Shown piece after piece: positions 15,132 to 23,411 of a DNA stretch of 26,547 nucleotides. Origin of the DNA: CAWACC01 sp964390695 (GTDB lineage Bacteria > Chlamydiota > Chlamydiia > Chlamydiales > Parachlamydiaceae). Within the stretch, counting starts at the first letter, position 1. Every line of letters begins with the position of its first letter. The position numbers were made by a program, and so were the translations under genes. A model generated the notes under the pieces. It worked only from the letters and a program-made list of their open reading frames with translations, made no database searches and had not been told where the DNA came from. The DNA is taken from contig CAYMKI010000029.1 of assembly GCA_964390695.1 (NCBI GenBank), positions 1 to 26,547 on the forward strand. Reading direction: 5' to 3'.

Positions 15132-16430
15132 ATGGCCAATAAAACTTTTGTCCTCGATACCAACGTTCTTTTACACGATCCCGAAGCTATTACCAAGTTT
15201 GCCGACAGTAAAGTCATCCTTCCTGTGACCGTTTTGGAAGAACTAGATAAGATGAAACGCTTGCCTAATGAACTGGGAAAAAATTCTAGGGCTGTATTTC
15301 GTTTTCTGGATTCGCTGGCTACCGAGCACAAAGGTGATCTTCACGATGGCGTTAAACTGGATAATGGGGCTATCGTCAGGATCCAGCTGGAAATCAAGAC
15401 CGAGTTCAGCTACGACTTTGCCTTGTCTGTGAATGATAATCGCATCCTTCTAGCAGCCTTTTTACTGAAACAAAAAGGAGAACATGTCGTTTTTGTTTCC
15501 AAAGATTTCGCAGCTAGAATCAAAGCGGAGGCTATAGGAATTGAAGCTCAGGACTATAAGAATTTAAAATATTCCTACGAAACGATGTACCGAGGTATTC
15601 GTAAGTTGGAAATTGAAAAGCATCTCATCGATGTATTTTACAAAGACGGCTTGTTATCACTGCCGGATTTCGAATCTAAGCCGAATGAATACTTGATTAT
15701 GACCTCTCCTGAACATTCTTCTGCGGTGGGAAAATACGATTCAAAAACAAAAAAAATCGAACCTCTGCTTAAGCTGGCCAACTTGTGGGGTATCAAACCG
15801 CGTAATGTAGAACAACGATGCGCTATCGATATGCTTTTAAGAGACGACATTAAATTAGTGACCTTGTTAGGGCCTGCCGGTACAGGCAAAACGTTGCTGG
15901 CATTAGCTTGCGGACTGAGAAAGGTATTCGATGAAGGTATTTACACGCGCATATTAGTCAGCCGACCTGTGGTTCCCTTGGGTCGGGATATTGGCTATTT
16001 GCCTGGAACAAAAGAAGAAAAATTATACCACTGGATGCAGGCTATCTACGATAATTTGGAGTTTTTGTGTGATGCAGCGGGATCCTCTTCCAGCGAAACC
16101 ATGAAATGGGTGATGGAGAGCAAAAAAATCGAGATGGAAGCAGTTACGTACATTCGCGGCCGCTCCTTGCCCAAGGCTTACATCATCGTCGATGAGGCGC
16201 AAAACCTCACTCCGCACGAAGTCAAAACCATTGTATCCAGAGCTGGAGAAGGCACTAAGGTCATCTTGACTGGCGATCCTTCACAGATTGATAATCCTTA
16301 TTTGGACAAGGACTCCAATGGGCTTACGTATATTGTGGGGCGTTTCAGTGATCAAAGGTTGTATGGACATTTATTCTTAGAAAAAACCGAACGTTCGGAA
16401 CTGGCTGCTCTTGCTGCTGAAATCTTATAA
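15132..16430 (+). CDS. phoH: PIN-PhoH fusion ATPase/RNase
   Basis: The 432-residue product joins an N-terminal PIN ribonuclease domain (about 5-130) to a C-terminal PhoH ATPase (about 215-432), the architecture called PhoH2. PIN acidic residues are in place: Asp9 in LDTNVLL, Glu36/Glu37, Asp102 in VNDNRI and Asp125 in SKD. The ATPase shows Walker A GPAGTGKT at 247-254 and Walker B IIVDEAQN around 351-358, then LTGDPSQID. In mycobacteria PhoH2 unwinds and cuts RNA; the same activity is inferred here. AGGGAG lies 9 bases before the ATG. Actinobacterial PhoH2 has a small upstream antitoxin-like gene; the 45-residue frame here does not obviously resemble it. The gene converges on the CPBP protease gene. 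Confidence 0.92.
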   Translation: MANKTFVLDTNVLLHDPEAITKFADSKVILPVTVLEELDKMKRLPNELGKNSRAVFRFLDSLATEHKGDLHDGVKLDNGAIVRIQLEIKTEFSYDFALSVNDNRILLAAFLLKQKGEHVVFVSKDFAARIKAEAIGIEAQDYKNLKYSYETMYRGIRKLEIEKHLIDVFYKDGLLSLPDFESKPNEYLIMTSPEHSSAVGKYDSKTKKIEPLLKLANLWGIKPRNVEQRCAIDMLLRDDIKLVTLLGPAGTGKTLLALACGLRKVFDEGIYTRILVSRPVVPLGRDIGYLPGTKEEKLYHWMQAIYDNLEFLCDAAGSSSSETMKWVMESKKIEMEAVTYIRGRSLPKAYIIVDEAQNLTPHEVKTIVSRAGEGTKVILTGDPSQIDNPYLDKDSNGLTYIVGRFSDQRLYGHLFLEKTERSELAALAAEIL

Positions 16431-16459
16431 GTGTGTGGTTTCATAAATTGTGAGGTTGA

Positions 16460-17167
16460 TTAATTTTTAGACGAAAACGCTATTAATAAGTTGTACACAT
16501 AGTGTAGGTTAATGCAATTGACTAAAGATAAATCGGTAAATTCATATATACTGCCATATAAAAGACCTCCAAGAAGCACTGAGATTCCCCCTCCATTTGT
16601 ACACTCTAAAGAATTTGTATGAGCGAGGGCAAAAATCAAGGAGCTTAAGGCCACTCGGCTAGCTTTTGCGGGAAGAGTATCAAAATAGTGAACTGATGTT
16701 GAAAAGGTTTTTTCGATAAATTGTTTAGGTAGTTGATGTAGTAGGATTTTTTGCACAAACCACCGAAATTCCACCTCTTCACATACGGCTGCAAATAAAA
16801 GTTGCGTGTAAAGATGATCTCCGAACAACACGCTGATCTGCTCATTTGCATGAACGATAGGCTTGATAACATTATCTATGATTTTAATACTATCTTTATG
16901 AGGAAGCGCTTTATTTAAACATATCCCTAATGATCGAGAGGCATAGCTTTCGATATATTTGGACAGCTTGAAATCTGTTAACGAAACAACAGTTGTAAGG
17001 GATATATTTTTGATGGTTTCATATAAAACATTGTAAAAAGAAAAATTATTTATTGCTACTTTATTAATATTTTCTTGTTTGAGAGGCGTTGGCGCTTCAA
17101 TATTTTGCCTGGGCTCATCCTTTTGTAGAGTATATTCATAAATAAATTTTTTTTGTGAGATGTGCAT
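16460..17167 (-). CDS. CPBP (Rce1/Abi) family intramembrane protease
   Basis: This 235-residue membrane protein carries the CPBP glutamic-protease motifs: Glu130-Glu131-x3-Arg135 (CEEVEFR), Phe179-x3-His183 (FALAH) and His222-x3-Asn226 (HYVYN), numbered from the ATG at 17167. Family members process prenylated proteins, mature bacteriocins or serve in immunity, and many bacterial members have unknown targets. An in-frame TTG at 17200 would add 11 residues; neither start has a ribosome site, so I prefer the ATG. The N-terminal 120 residues are not typical of the core family and may be a soluble extension. The region is visibly AT-rich (16 G+C in 60 bases at 16861-16920), unlike its neighbours, which may mean recent acquisition or relaxed selection. 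Confidence 0.75.
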   Translation of the reverse strand: MHISQKKFIYEYTLQKDEPRQNIEAPTPLKQENINKVAINNFSFYNVLYETIKNISLTTVVSLTDFKLSKYIESYASRSLGICLNKALPHKDSIKIIDNVIKPIVHANEQISVLFGDHLYTQLLFAAVCEEVEFRWFVQKILLHQLPKQFIEKTFSTSVHYFDTLPAKASRVALSSLIFALAHTNSLECTNGGGISVLLGGLLYGSIYEFTDLSLVNCINLHYVYNLLIAFSSKN

Positions 17168-17437
17168 TATGAAAAACGTTTTGATATATTTTAGGATCAA
17201 TTTATTTTAAAATGAATTTAGATTAATTGAATGAGTGTTTTATTAAAGATCATGTTAATTTTGTGTTAATATTGTTGCATGCAGAGTATGTTGAATTTAT
17301 TTTAAGAATAGAGGTAGACAAAATCTTTTGCGATTTTTACAGTAGGATTTAACCCAGACCTTACGGATTAATGTGGTTTTGGTCCTAAAACAATTTCAGT
17401 TTTTGTGGGTATATGCAGGTGCAAGAGAGAGGTTATT

Positions 17438-18472
17438 ATGTCTGCGTCGCATTTATTTCATTTAAGTGCCCTTGAACCTCAGACTAAACGAGAGGGAGGG
17501 TACCGGGTTAAAGCCACCAAAAAAATATTTCCAGCGCTGGACGGAATGTCTTTTTACAAGTTGGTGTTATTGAAGAATGCCATCAGAGAACCGCACTGGC
17601 ATGCCAATGCGGATGAATTGGGTTATTGTATAAAAGGTAAATTGCTGATTTCTCTGTATGCGAATGGAAATGTCAGAAATGTTTTCCTAGTTACAGCCGG
17701 AGAGGCTTTTTTTGTGCCCTCAGGCGCCTTGCACAGTATTGAAAATGTAGGCGAAGATGCGGCGGAATTAATTTTACAGTTTTCGCATGAAGAGCCGGAG
17801 GATTTTAGCCTTTCATCGGTCTTTGGAATGTTTTCCAACGCTGTACTGGGGAATACATGGCAGGTATCACAGGAAAAATTCTTACCTCTGGTACGCTCTT
17901 CAGAAGAAGTCTTCATAGCCCTGCGCAAAGGGAGTGTTTCTGTGCCTTCGGATGTGAGTTATACCAGTCCCTATCGTTATAGCCTTGAAATGGCATCTCC
18001 TTTGGTCGCCAATCAAGGAGGAAGCGCCAAAGTGGCCCGCCAGGATGTATGGCCGATTGTGCAACGCCAGGCACTGTATTCCTTGGAATTAACCGGAGAG
18101 GGCATGAGAGAACCTCATTGGCATCCCGATACTGCCGAAATGGGTTATATACATCAAGGCAGAGGAAGGATTTCCATACAATCTCCTTCGGGCCATGTAG
18201 ACACCTTTGAAATCAAGGAGGGGGACATATACTTTATTCCCAAGGCCTATCCTCATCACATTGAAAATTTAACCGGTCATTCTCTGCATTTGTTAATTTT
18301 TTTCGATCAGCCCATGCCGGAGGATATTGGTTTTACAGCTAGCGTGAAGTCATTTTCTAATGAGGTGTTAAGAGCTGCCCTGAATGCTCCTGAAAGTCTG
18401 TTTTCCTCGCTTCCGGTCTATTACAAAGATCTACTGATTGTGAATAAGATAAATCCCTTGGACGCTGGCTGA
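17438..18472 (+). CDS. Bicupin protein (oxalate-decarboxylase-like fold)
   Basis: The 344-residue product has two cupin domains that repeat each other. The first has His53-x-His55-x4-Glu60 (REPHWHANADE) and His99; the second has His227-x-His229-x4-Glu234 (REPHWHPDTAE) and His273. So both domains keep the full 3-His/1-Glu metal set usually filled by Mn or Fe. The fold is that of oxalate decarboxylases, but I do not see the SENS-type lid with the catalytic Glu of OxdC, so oxalate as substrate is not supported. There is no signal peptide. The ATG at 17438 is preceded by GAGAGAGG with 5 bases of spacing; the frame continues to a GTG at 17405 but adds only an atypical Cys/Arg-rich start. It converges on the DUF4442 gene (3-base gap). 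Confidence 0.85.
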   Translation: MSASHLFHLSALEPQTKREGGYRVKATKKIFPALDGMSFYKLVLLKNAIREPHWHANADELGYCIKGKLLISLYANGNVRNVFLVTAGEAFFVPSGALHSIENVGEDAAELILQFSHEEPEDFSLSSVFGMFSNAVLGNTWQVSQEKFLPLVRSSEEVFIALRKGSVSVPSDVSYTSPYRYSLEMASPLVANQGGSAKVARQDVWPIVQRQALYSLELTGEGMREPHWHPDTAEMGYIHQGRGRISIQSPSGHVDTFEIKEGDIYFIPKAYPHHIENLTGHSLHLLIFFDQPMPEDIGFTASVKSFSNEVLRAALNAPESLFSSLPVYYKDLLIVNKINPLDAG

Positions 18473-18475
18473 GGA

Positions 18476-18922
18476 TTAGGCTCGTTTTTTTATTGAAAGG
18501 GTCTTTTCAACTTTAGCGATAACCTGGTGGTGTGTATCTTTGATTTCAATTGTGCGCTTCCAATCCATTTTTTCTTGAAGAGCCAGTTCTGCGCGTATTG
18601 ACAGGATGTCTTCCTCACTTAGTTGAAATTGGGCAAACACATCCGTTTTCCCTGGTTTTAGATAAAAGATCTGAGCGGATTTATCCCAGACGCTATACCC
18701 TTTTCCTAGGTTTTCTATCAGCATGATCATGTAGAATGGATCGGCCATAGAGAACAGAGATCCGCCATAGGCTGTGCCAACATAGTTGGCGTTCCAAAAA
18801 CGCAGTTTGAGTTTAATGCGAATCTGCCGGAAATCGGGAGAGATATGTTGGATGACAATTCCAGAGAATAAAAAGGGTGGCCACCAATTCCATAAGCCAG
18901 GAAAACGTCTTTTGATATCCAT
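18476..18922 (-). CDS. DUF4442-like hotdog-fold protein (putative thioesterase)
   Basis: The 148-residue product fits the DUF4442 group of hotdog-fold proteins, related to acyl-CoA thioesterases. Typical features are RFWNANYVGTAYGGSLFSMADP in the first half, which forms the helix and nucleophile-side region, and WDKSAQIFYLKPG after it. The later strands (RTIEIKDTHHQVIAKVEKTL) complete the sheet. The catalytic residues of this group are not well defined, so activity is inferred only. It is soluble with no signal peptide. It lies alone, convergent with the bicupin gene and divergent from yhhQ. Thioester hydrolysis of acyl-CoA or acyl-ACP is the best guess. Confidence 0.7.
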   Translation of the reverse strand: MDIKRRFPGLWNWWPPFLFSGIVIQHISPDFRQIRIKLKLRFWNANYVGTAYGGSLFSMADPFYMIMLIENLGKGYSVWDKSAQIFYLKPGKTDVFAQFQLSEEDILSIRAELALQEKMDWKRTIEIKDTHHQVIAKVEKTLSIKKRA

Positions 18923-19043
18923 CTAAAGATCCTCATAATCTCGCATTAGAATCCAGCTGTAAGCTAAGATATGCACCTTAATTTTACAAGGGTTTTAAAA
19001 AATTAGGACGCCATTCTCATGGCAGATAATTCCCACATCGCGT

Positions 19044-19049
19044 TATAAT
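19044..19049 (+). promoter_or_regulatory. Possible -10 box of yhhQ
   Basis: A consensus TATAAT sits 24 bases before the yhhQ ATG. No -35 hexamer of quality is found 16-18 bases upstream. It is offered only on the perfect -10 match and the position in the divergent spacer. Confidence 0.25.
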
Positions 19050-19073
19050 AATTGTTTGTAATTAAAGCAATTT

Positions 19074-19778
19074 ATGAATCCTATGACGAAAAAAATTTCG
19101 CTATTTACACTCTACCACATATTAAGTGCTAGTTTTTGTGTGATTGTCGTGCTTTCCAATATTTTGTCTGCAAAACTGGTCAAAGTGCCCTTTTTTTTTG
19201 ATTTAATTGTGCCGGCGGGTTTGGTCACATATCCCTTGACGTTTCTGATCAGCGATTTGGTGACGGAAGTTTTTGGAACAAAAAAAGCTAGGCATATGGT
19301 TTATGTGACCTTGGGCATGAATGGGCTGAGTTTTGCTATCATATATCTTGCTTTATTATTGCCTGCGCACCTTGATAGGGAAAGCGCGGCATTTCAAACG
19401 GTTTTAGGACTCAGTGGCCTGCGGATTGTCGCTTCTTTAACCGCATATATGATTTCACAGCTGGTGGACATTCAGCTCTACAGTCAAATAAAGAAATGGA
19501 CCGGTCCCCGTTTTTTATGGGTGCGTAATAATGCTTCCACCTGTATTTCCCAGTTAGTGGACACCTTTCTGGTAGATATCATCTACTTATACCTAGGTTT
19601 GCATATGGGCTTGCAGGAGGTCGTCAGCATTATGGGTATATCTTATGCATATAAAGCATTTTTTAGCTTCGCGATCACCCCTTTATTTTATCTGTGCGTT
19701 TATCTAGTCAGATCTATGGATCGAACACAGTCCAAGTCCATTCGTCCCTCGTATGAATCTTTTGCGCCTGAATCTTGA
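19074..19778 (+). CDS. yhhQ: Queuosine-precursor transporter, VUT/YhhQ family
   Basis: The 234-residue inner-membrane protein belongs to the VUT (COG1738) family, which imports queuosine precursors (preQ0, preQ1, or queuine in some organisms) for tRNA modification. Diagnostic parts are VVLSNILSAKLV near 25-36, PLTFLISDLVTEVFGTKKAR around 54-73, and the later NNASTCISQLVDTFLVD block around 152-168. About six hydrophobic spans are present. The start at 19074 has a second ATG at 19083 and no clear ribosome site. The gene stands alone, with the cyo operon 130 bases downstream in the same direction. Salvage suits a host-dependent bacterium lacking de novo queuosine synthesis. The exact form transported cannot be told. 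Confidence 0.88.
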   Translation: MNPMTKKISLFTLYHILSASFCVIVVLSNILSAKLVKVPFFFDLIVPAGLVTYPLTFLISDLVTEVFGTKKARHMVYVTLGMNGLSFAIIYLALLLPAHLDRESAAFQTVLGLSGLRIVASLTAYMISQLVDIQLYSQIKKWTGPRFLWVRNNASTCISQLVDTFLVDIIYLYLGLHMGLQEVVSIMGISYAYKAFFSFAITPLFYLCVYLVRSMDRTQSKSIRPSYESFAPES

Positions 19779-19793
19779 CAAACCCGAAAATAG

Positions 19794-19820
19794 CGTTAAT
19801 TTGGAGAGACAAGATTAACG
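19794..19820. repeat. Perfect 7-bp inverted repeat between yhhQ and cyoA
   Basis: CGTTAAT (19794-19800) and ATTAACG (19814-19820) flank a 13-base spacer, 15 bases after the yhhQ stop. No T-run follows. It may terminate yhhQ transcription or bind a regulator about 30 bases upstream of the cyo -35 box. Confidence 0.4.
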
Positions 19821-19851
19821 GATTGTGCTGTAGGTGGATTAAAAAATCTTC

Positions 19852-19879
19852 TTGACATTTGACTGAAAAGAATTATGTT
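19852..19879 (+). promoter_or_regulatory. Putative cyo operon promoter
   Basis: A perfect TTGACA at 19852-19857 is followed after 16 bases by TATGTT (4/6 match) at 19874-19879. Transcription would begin near 19886, so the in-frame ATG at 19875 could not be used. That supports starting cyoA at 19911 with a leader of about 25 bases. Confidence 0.45.
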
Positions 19880-19910
19880 TGGATTTTATTCAACTAATTC
19901 GATGGTATGC

Positions 19911-20801
19911 ATGAAGAGAGTTAAAAAGACCTTGTTTTTCATGTTGCTGGGTTCGGGGATGATTCTTTTTTTGATCCTGATCTTGCAGCCAATAGAAATT
20001 CTCAGATATCGCAACTATATTTCCATTTTGTTTCCTAAGGGAATTATCGCCAAAGAGGAGTTAGACCTGCTTCTCATCATACAGGTCTTGATGCTTTTTG
20101 TGATTATTCCGGTCTATATCCTCACGTTCATTTTTTCATGGAAATATCGAGCCTATCACCCCACGGAAAAATACGATCCGGACCTGGTGGACCACAAGCT
20201 GGCGGAGTTCGTCTGGTGGGGCATCCCCCTAGTGTTGACTCTAATTATAGCCGGATTGACTTGGGTTAAAACTTATGAGTTGGATCCTTTTAAACCCATA
20301 GAATCCGATAAAAAACCTATTCAGATCCAAGTCGTCGCGCTGCAGTGGAAATGGCTGTTCATTTATCCCGAAGAGAATATTGCCAGTGTGAATTTCTTGC
20401 AGTTTCCGAAAGACGTGCCTCTGCATTTTGAAATTACTGCCGATGCCCCCATGAATTCATTTTGGATTCCAGATCTGGGTGGACAAATCTATGCGATGCC
20501 AAATATGAAGACCGAGTTGTATCTCATGGCGAATAGGATGGGAGATTATCGAGGGTCATCGGCCAATATCAGTGGCGAAGGATTTGCCGGCATGCATTTT
20601 ATTGCCAGAGCATCTACCGAGAAGGAGTATCACCAATGGCTGGCTTCGGCCAAAAGTTCGGTAGGAGTCCTCAACTGGGAAGAATATGCAAAGCTTGCAG
20701 CTCCCTCTCAGAACAACCCTGTGCAGTTGTACCAGTTGAAAGACAACTCGATCTTTAACCAGATTTTAATGAAATTTATGCACCCTCAAGGCAAAGAGTA
20801 G
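19911..20801 (+). CDS. cyoA: Cytochrome bo-type quinol oxidase subunit II
   Basis: Subunit II of the heme-copper quinol oxidase. The product from the ATG at 19911 has 296 residues: a basic MKRVKK start, a hydrophobic segment at 8-27, two spans at about 52-76 and 98-117, and a periplasmic cupredoxin domain with QWKW at 145-148 and MNSFWIPDLGGQIYAMPNM at 181-199. The region where cytochrome c oxidases bind CuA (here YRGSSANISGEGFAGMHF) has no cysteines, so the enzyme takes electrons from quinol. Unlike E. coli CyoA there is no lipobox Cys near the N-terminus, so it is not a lipoprotein of that kind. The frame is open from an ATG at 19875, but that would overlap the likely promoter. cyoB follows after 3 bases. 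Confidence 0.9.
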   Translation: MKRVKKTLFFMLLGSGMILFLILILQPIEILRYRNYISILFPKGIIAKEELDLLLIIQVLMLFVIIPVYILTFIFSWKYRAYHPTEKYDPDLVDHKLAEFVWWGIPLVLTLIIAGLTWVKTYELDPFKPIESDKKPIQIQVVALQWKWLFIYPEENIASVNFLQFPKDVPLHFEITADAPMNSFWIPDLGGQIYAMPNMKTELYLMANRMGDYRGSSANISGEGFAGMHFIARASTEKEYHQWLASAKSSVGVLNWEEYAKLAAPSQNNPVQLYQLKDNSIFNQILMKFMHPQGKE

Positions 20802-20804
20802 ATT

Positions 20805-22784
20805 ATGTTTGGAAAATTAACCCTAGAGGCTTTCCAGCATGAAGCCAGCCAAAATTTTGCCGTCATCATGATGCTATTGACTGGTTTGATGCTGATAGGA
20901 CTTTTAACCTACTTCAAACTTTGGAAGTGGTTGTGGAAGGAGTGGTTTACGACGGTAGACCCCAAAAGAATCGGCATCATGTACATTGCGGTGGTATTGA
21001 TCATGTTCTTAAAAGGCGCTGCAGATGCACTCATGATGCGCCTTCAACAAGCTCTCGCTGTTGGAGATGCTCCAGGCATATTATCTTCCAGTCATTTTCA
21101 GGAGGTTTTTTCCGCCCATGGCACGACGATGATATTCTTTGTGGCTATGGGTTTTATGTTCGGGCTTATGAACCTGATCATCCCTTTGCAAATTGGTGCA
21201 CGTGATGTCGCTTACCCTTTTTTGAATGCTGTGGGATTTTGGATTTTTGCCGGTGCATCGGCCTTGACGCTGATTTCATTGGCCATAGGCAAATTTTCCA
21301 TTGCCGGATGGCTGGCGTACCCTCCCTTGTCGGGATTGGAATATAGTCCTGGAGAAGGGGTGGATTATTGGATATGGATGGTGCAGATTGCCGGCGTGGG
21401 AAGTACGCTGTCGGCCATCAATTTTTTGGTGACCATCTTGAAGATGAGATGTCCGGGTATGACATTCATGAAAATGCCCATTTTTGTGTGGAGCTGTTTA
21501 TGTTCTCTGGTGCTGATCATTTTTGCCTTTCCCATTCTAACGGCTACACTTTATATGTTGACCTTGGACCGCTATCTGGGCATGCATTTCTTCACGGCCG
21601 GAGGCGGCGGAAATCCGATGATGTACGTCAATTTGATATGGGCTTGGGGGCATCCTGAAGTCTATATATTGATATTGCCGGCTTTTGGCATATTCTCTGA
21701 AGTGGTACCGACATTTTCCGAAAAGCGTTTATTTGGATATGTGTCGATGGTTTGGGCCCTGGTGTCTATCGCCTTCCTTTCATTTATCGTTTGGCTGCAT
21801 CATTTCTTTACTATGGGCGCTAGTGCTAAAGTCAATGCCTTTTTTGCCTTTACGACCATGTTGATCGCTATTCCTACAGGGGTGAAGATCTTCAATTGGC
21901 TATTTACCAAGTTCCGCGGAAGGGTTCATTTCAACTCGCCCATGCTATGGTTTTTTGCCTTTGTCCTGAATTTCAGTGTGGGGGGCATGACAGGTATTTT
22001 ACTGTCATCGCCGCCAGTCGACTATCAGGTGCATAATAGCTTATTTCTGATAGCGCATTTCCATGGAATGGTCATAGGGGGAGTGCTCTTTGGTTTTTTT
22101 GCAGGGTTCACTTATTGGTTTCCCAAATTCACTGGCTTTCATCTGGATGAGAAATTGAATCGATATGCCTTTTGGTGCTGGTTTTCCGGATTCTTGTTGG
22201 CATTCATGCCCCTGTATATGCTCGGATTTATGGGAGCGACTAGAAGACTTGATCATTATGAAGCTTCGACAGCGTGGCATCCGTTGTTTGTCACCGCAGG
22301 CGTAGGGGCTGTGATTATCATCGTTGGCGCGACTATTCAGTTTCTTGGGTTGTTCTGGAGTATAATTAAAAGAGATAGAAATTGGGACCATACTGGGGGA
22401 GATCCCTGGAACGCTAGAACGTTGGAGTGGTCTACCAGTTCCCCTCCTCCTGTGTATAATTTTGCCATTATACCCAGAGTGGATCAGATCGATCCCTTGT
22501 GGGCGATTAAACGGGGTGAAGCTCCAAAACAGGACCAGGAGTATGAGGATATACATATGCCGAAGAATACTCCTATGGGATTATACATAGGCATGCTGAG
22601 CATGGTTTTCGGTTTTGCGATGACCTGGCATATATATTGGATGGCGATAGCAACAGCTATAGGCATCCTATTGTGTATGATCATAAGACTATCTGGTCGG
22701 TCTGAAGATGAGCATGAGATCATCACAGCCGCACAAGTGAAAGAAATCGAAGAGCAAAGCTTAAGGAGACGCCAAAAGATATGA
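20805..22784 (+). CDS. cyoB: Cytochrome bo-type quinol oxidase subunit I
   Basis: The 659-residue catalytic subunit reduces O2 to water and pumps protons. All metal ligands are present: His105 and His420 for low-spin heme, His418 for the high-spin heme, and His283, His332 and His333 for CuB, with Tyr287 of GHPEVY for the His-Tyr crosslink. The D-channel Asp134 (GARDVAYP) and K-channel Thr358/Lys361 (IPTGVK) mark an A-type oxidase. Numbering runs one behind E. coli CyoB. At the E. coli quinone site (Arg71, Asp75, His98, Gln101) this protein has Lys70, Asp74, His97 and Glu100, so two residues differ. The end overlaps cyoC by 4 bases (ATGA). Confidence 0.95.
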   Translation: MFGKLTLEAFQHEASQNFAVIMMLLTGLMLIGLLTYFKLWKWLWKEWFTTVDPKRIGIMYIAVVLIMFLKGAADALMMRLQQALAVGDAPGILSSSHFQEVFSAHGTTMIFFVAMGFMFGLMNLIIPLQIGARDVAYPFLNAVGFWIFAGASALTLISLAIGKFSIAGWLAYPPLSGLEYSPGEGVDYWIWMVQIAGVGSTLSAINFLVTILKMRCPGMTFMKMPIFVWSCLCSLVLIIFAFPILTATLYMLTLDRYLGMHFFTAGGGGNPMMYVNLIWAWGHPEVYILILPAFGIFSEVVPTFSEKRLFGYVSMVWALVSIAFLSFIVWLHHFFTMGASAKVNAFFAFTTMLIAIPTGVKIFNWLFTKFRGRVHFNSPMLWFFAFVLNFSVGGMTGILLSSPPVDYQVHNSLFLIAHFHGMVIGGVLFGFFAGFTYWFPKFTGFHLDEKLNRYAFWCWFSGFLLAFMPLYMLGFMGATRRLDHYEASTAWHPLFVTAGVGAVIIIVGATIQFLGLFWSIIKRDRNWDHTGGDPWNARTLEWSTSSPPPVYNFAIIPRVDQIDPLWAIKRGEAPKQDQEYEDIHMPKNTPMGLYIGMLSMVFGFAMTWHIYWMAIATAIGILLCMIIRLSGRSEDEHEIITAAQVKEIEEQSLRRRQKI

Positions 22785-23410
22785 GCCGCTCATTTCAGGT
22801 GCACCACGCACGCGATCAGCAGGGAGATACCCGAGTTCCCGATATACATCAGGATGTGTTTTCCAAGACCACATTGGGATTTTGGATGTATCTGATGACC
22901 GATTGTTTGGTCTTTGCCACGTTATTCACCACCTATGCAGTCCTTCACAATAGTACCTTTGGAGGGCCTTCTTCGCGGGAATTATTTGATTTGCCTACAG
23001 CATTTGCCGAGACGATGATTTTGTTGCTTAGCAGCTTAACAGGCGGCCTCGCGCTTCTTGCCTCTTTGAGGAATAAGAAAGTAGCGATTTTAGGGTGGTT
23101 GGCATTGACATTTTTGCTTGGAGCTAGCTTTGTGGGCATCGAATTGAGGGAGTTTTCTCAATTGGTTAGTGAAGGAAATGGGTGGACGCGGAGCGCTTTT
23201 TTGTCGGCCTTTTTTACGTTGGTGGGAACTCATGGTCTGCATGTGTCCATAGGGCTCCTATGGATGCTCATCATGATGGGCCAGGTGTATTGGCTTGGGG
23301 TGACGGTGGATACTTTTAGAAGGTTGGTGTTATTCAACATGTTTTGGCATTTCTTGGATTTAGTTTGGATTTTCATATTTTCTTTCGTGTATTTACTAGG
23401 AGTTGGCTAG
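22781..23410 (+). CDS. cyoC: Cytochrome bo-type quinol oxidase subunit III
   Basis: The 209-residue five-span membrane subunit stabilises the oxidase. Family features are KTTLGFWMYLMTDCLVFATLF near 29-49, a GTHGLHVSIGLLW block near 148-160, and the closing FWHFLDLVWIFIFSFVYL. It starts inside the cyoB stop (ATGA overlap), a sign of coupled translation. Length is near that of E. coli CyoC (204). No odd features were seen. Confidence 0.93.
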   Translation: MSRSFQVHHARDQQGDTRVPDIHQDVFSKTTLGFWMYLMTDCLVFATLFTTYAVLHNSTFGGPSSRELFDLPTAFAETMILLLSSLTGGLALLASLRNKKVAILGWLALTFLLGASFVGIELREFSQLVSEGNGWTRSAFLSAFFTLVGTHGLHVSIGLLWMLIMMGQVYWLGVTVDTFRRLVLFNMFWHFLDLVWIFIFSFVYLLGVG

Positions 23411-23411
23411 G

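Noticed and set aside
18981..19010. An A-rich tail (TTTTAAAAAATTAGG) upstream of yhhQ that recalls a preQ1-I riboswitch
   Set aside because: The stem before it is only 4-5 bp with a short loop lacking the usual C-rich elements, and the tail lies over 60 bases from the start codon with no ribosome site or terminator attached.
20535..20610. A possible CuA site in CyoA that would make it a cytochrome c oxidase
   Set aside because: The region has no cysteines and matches quinol-oxidase subunit II.
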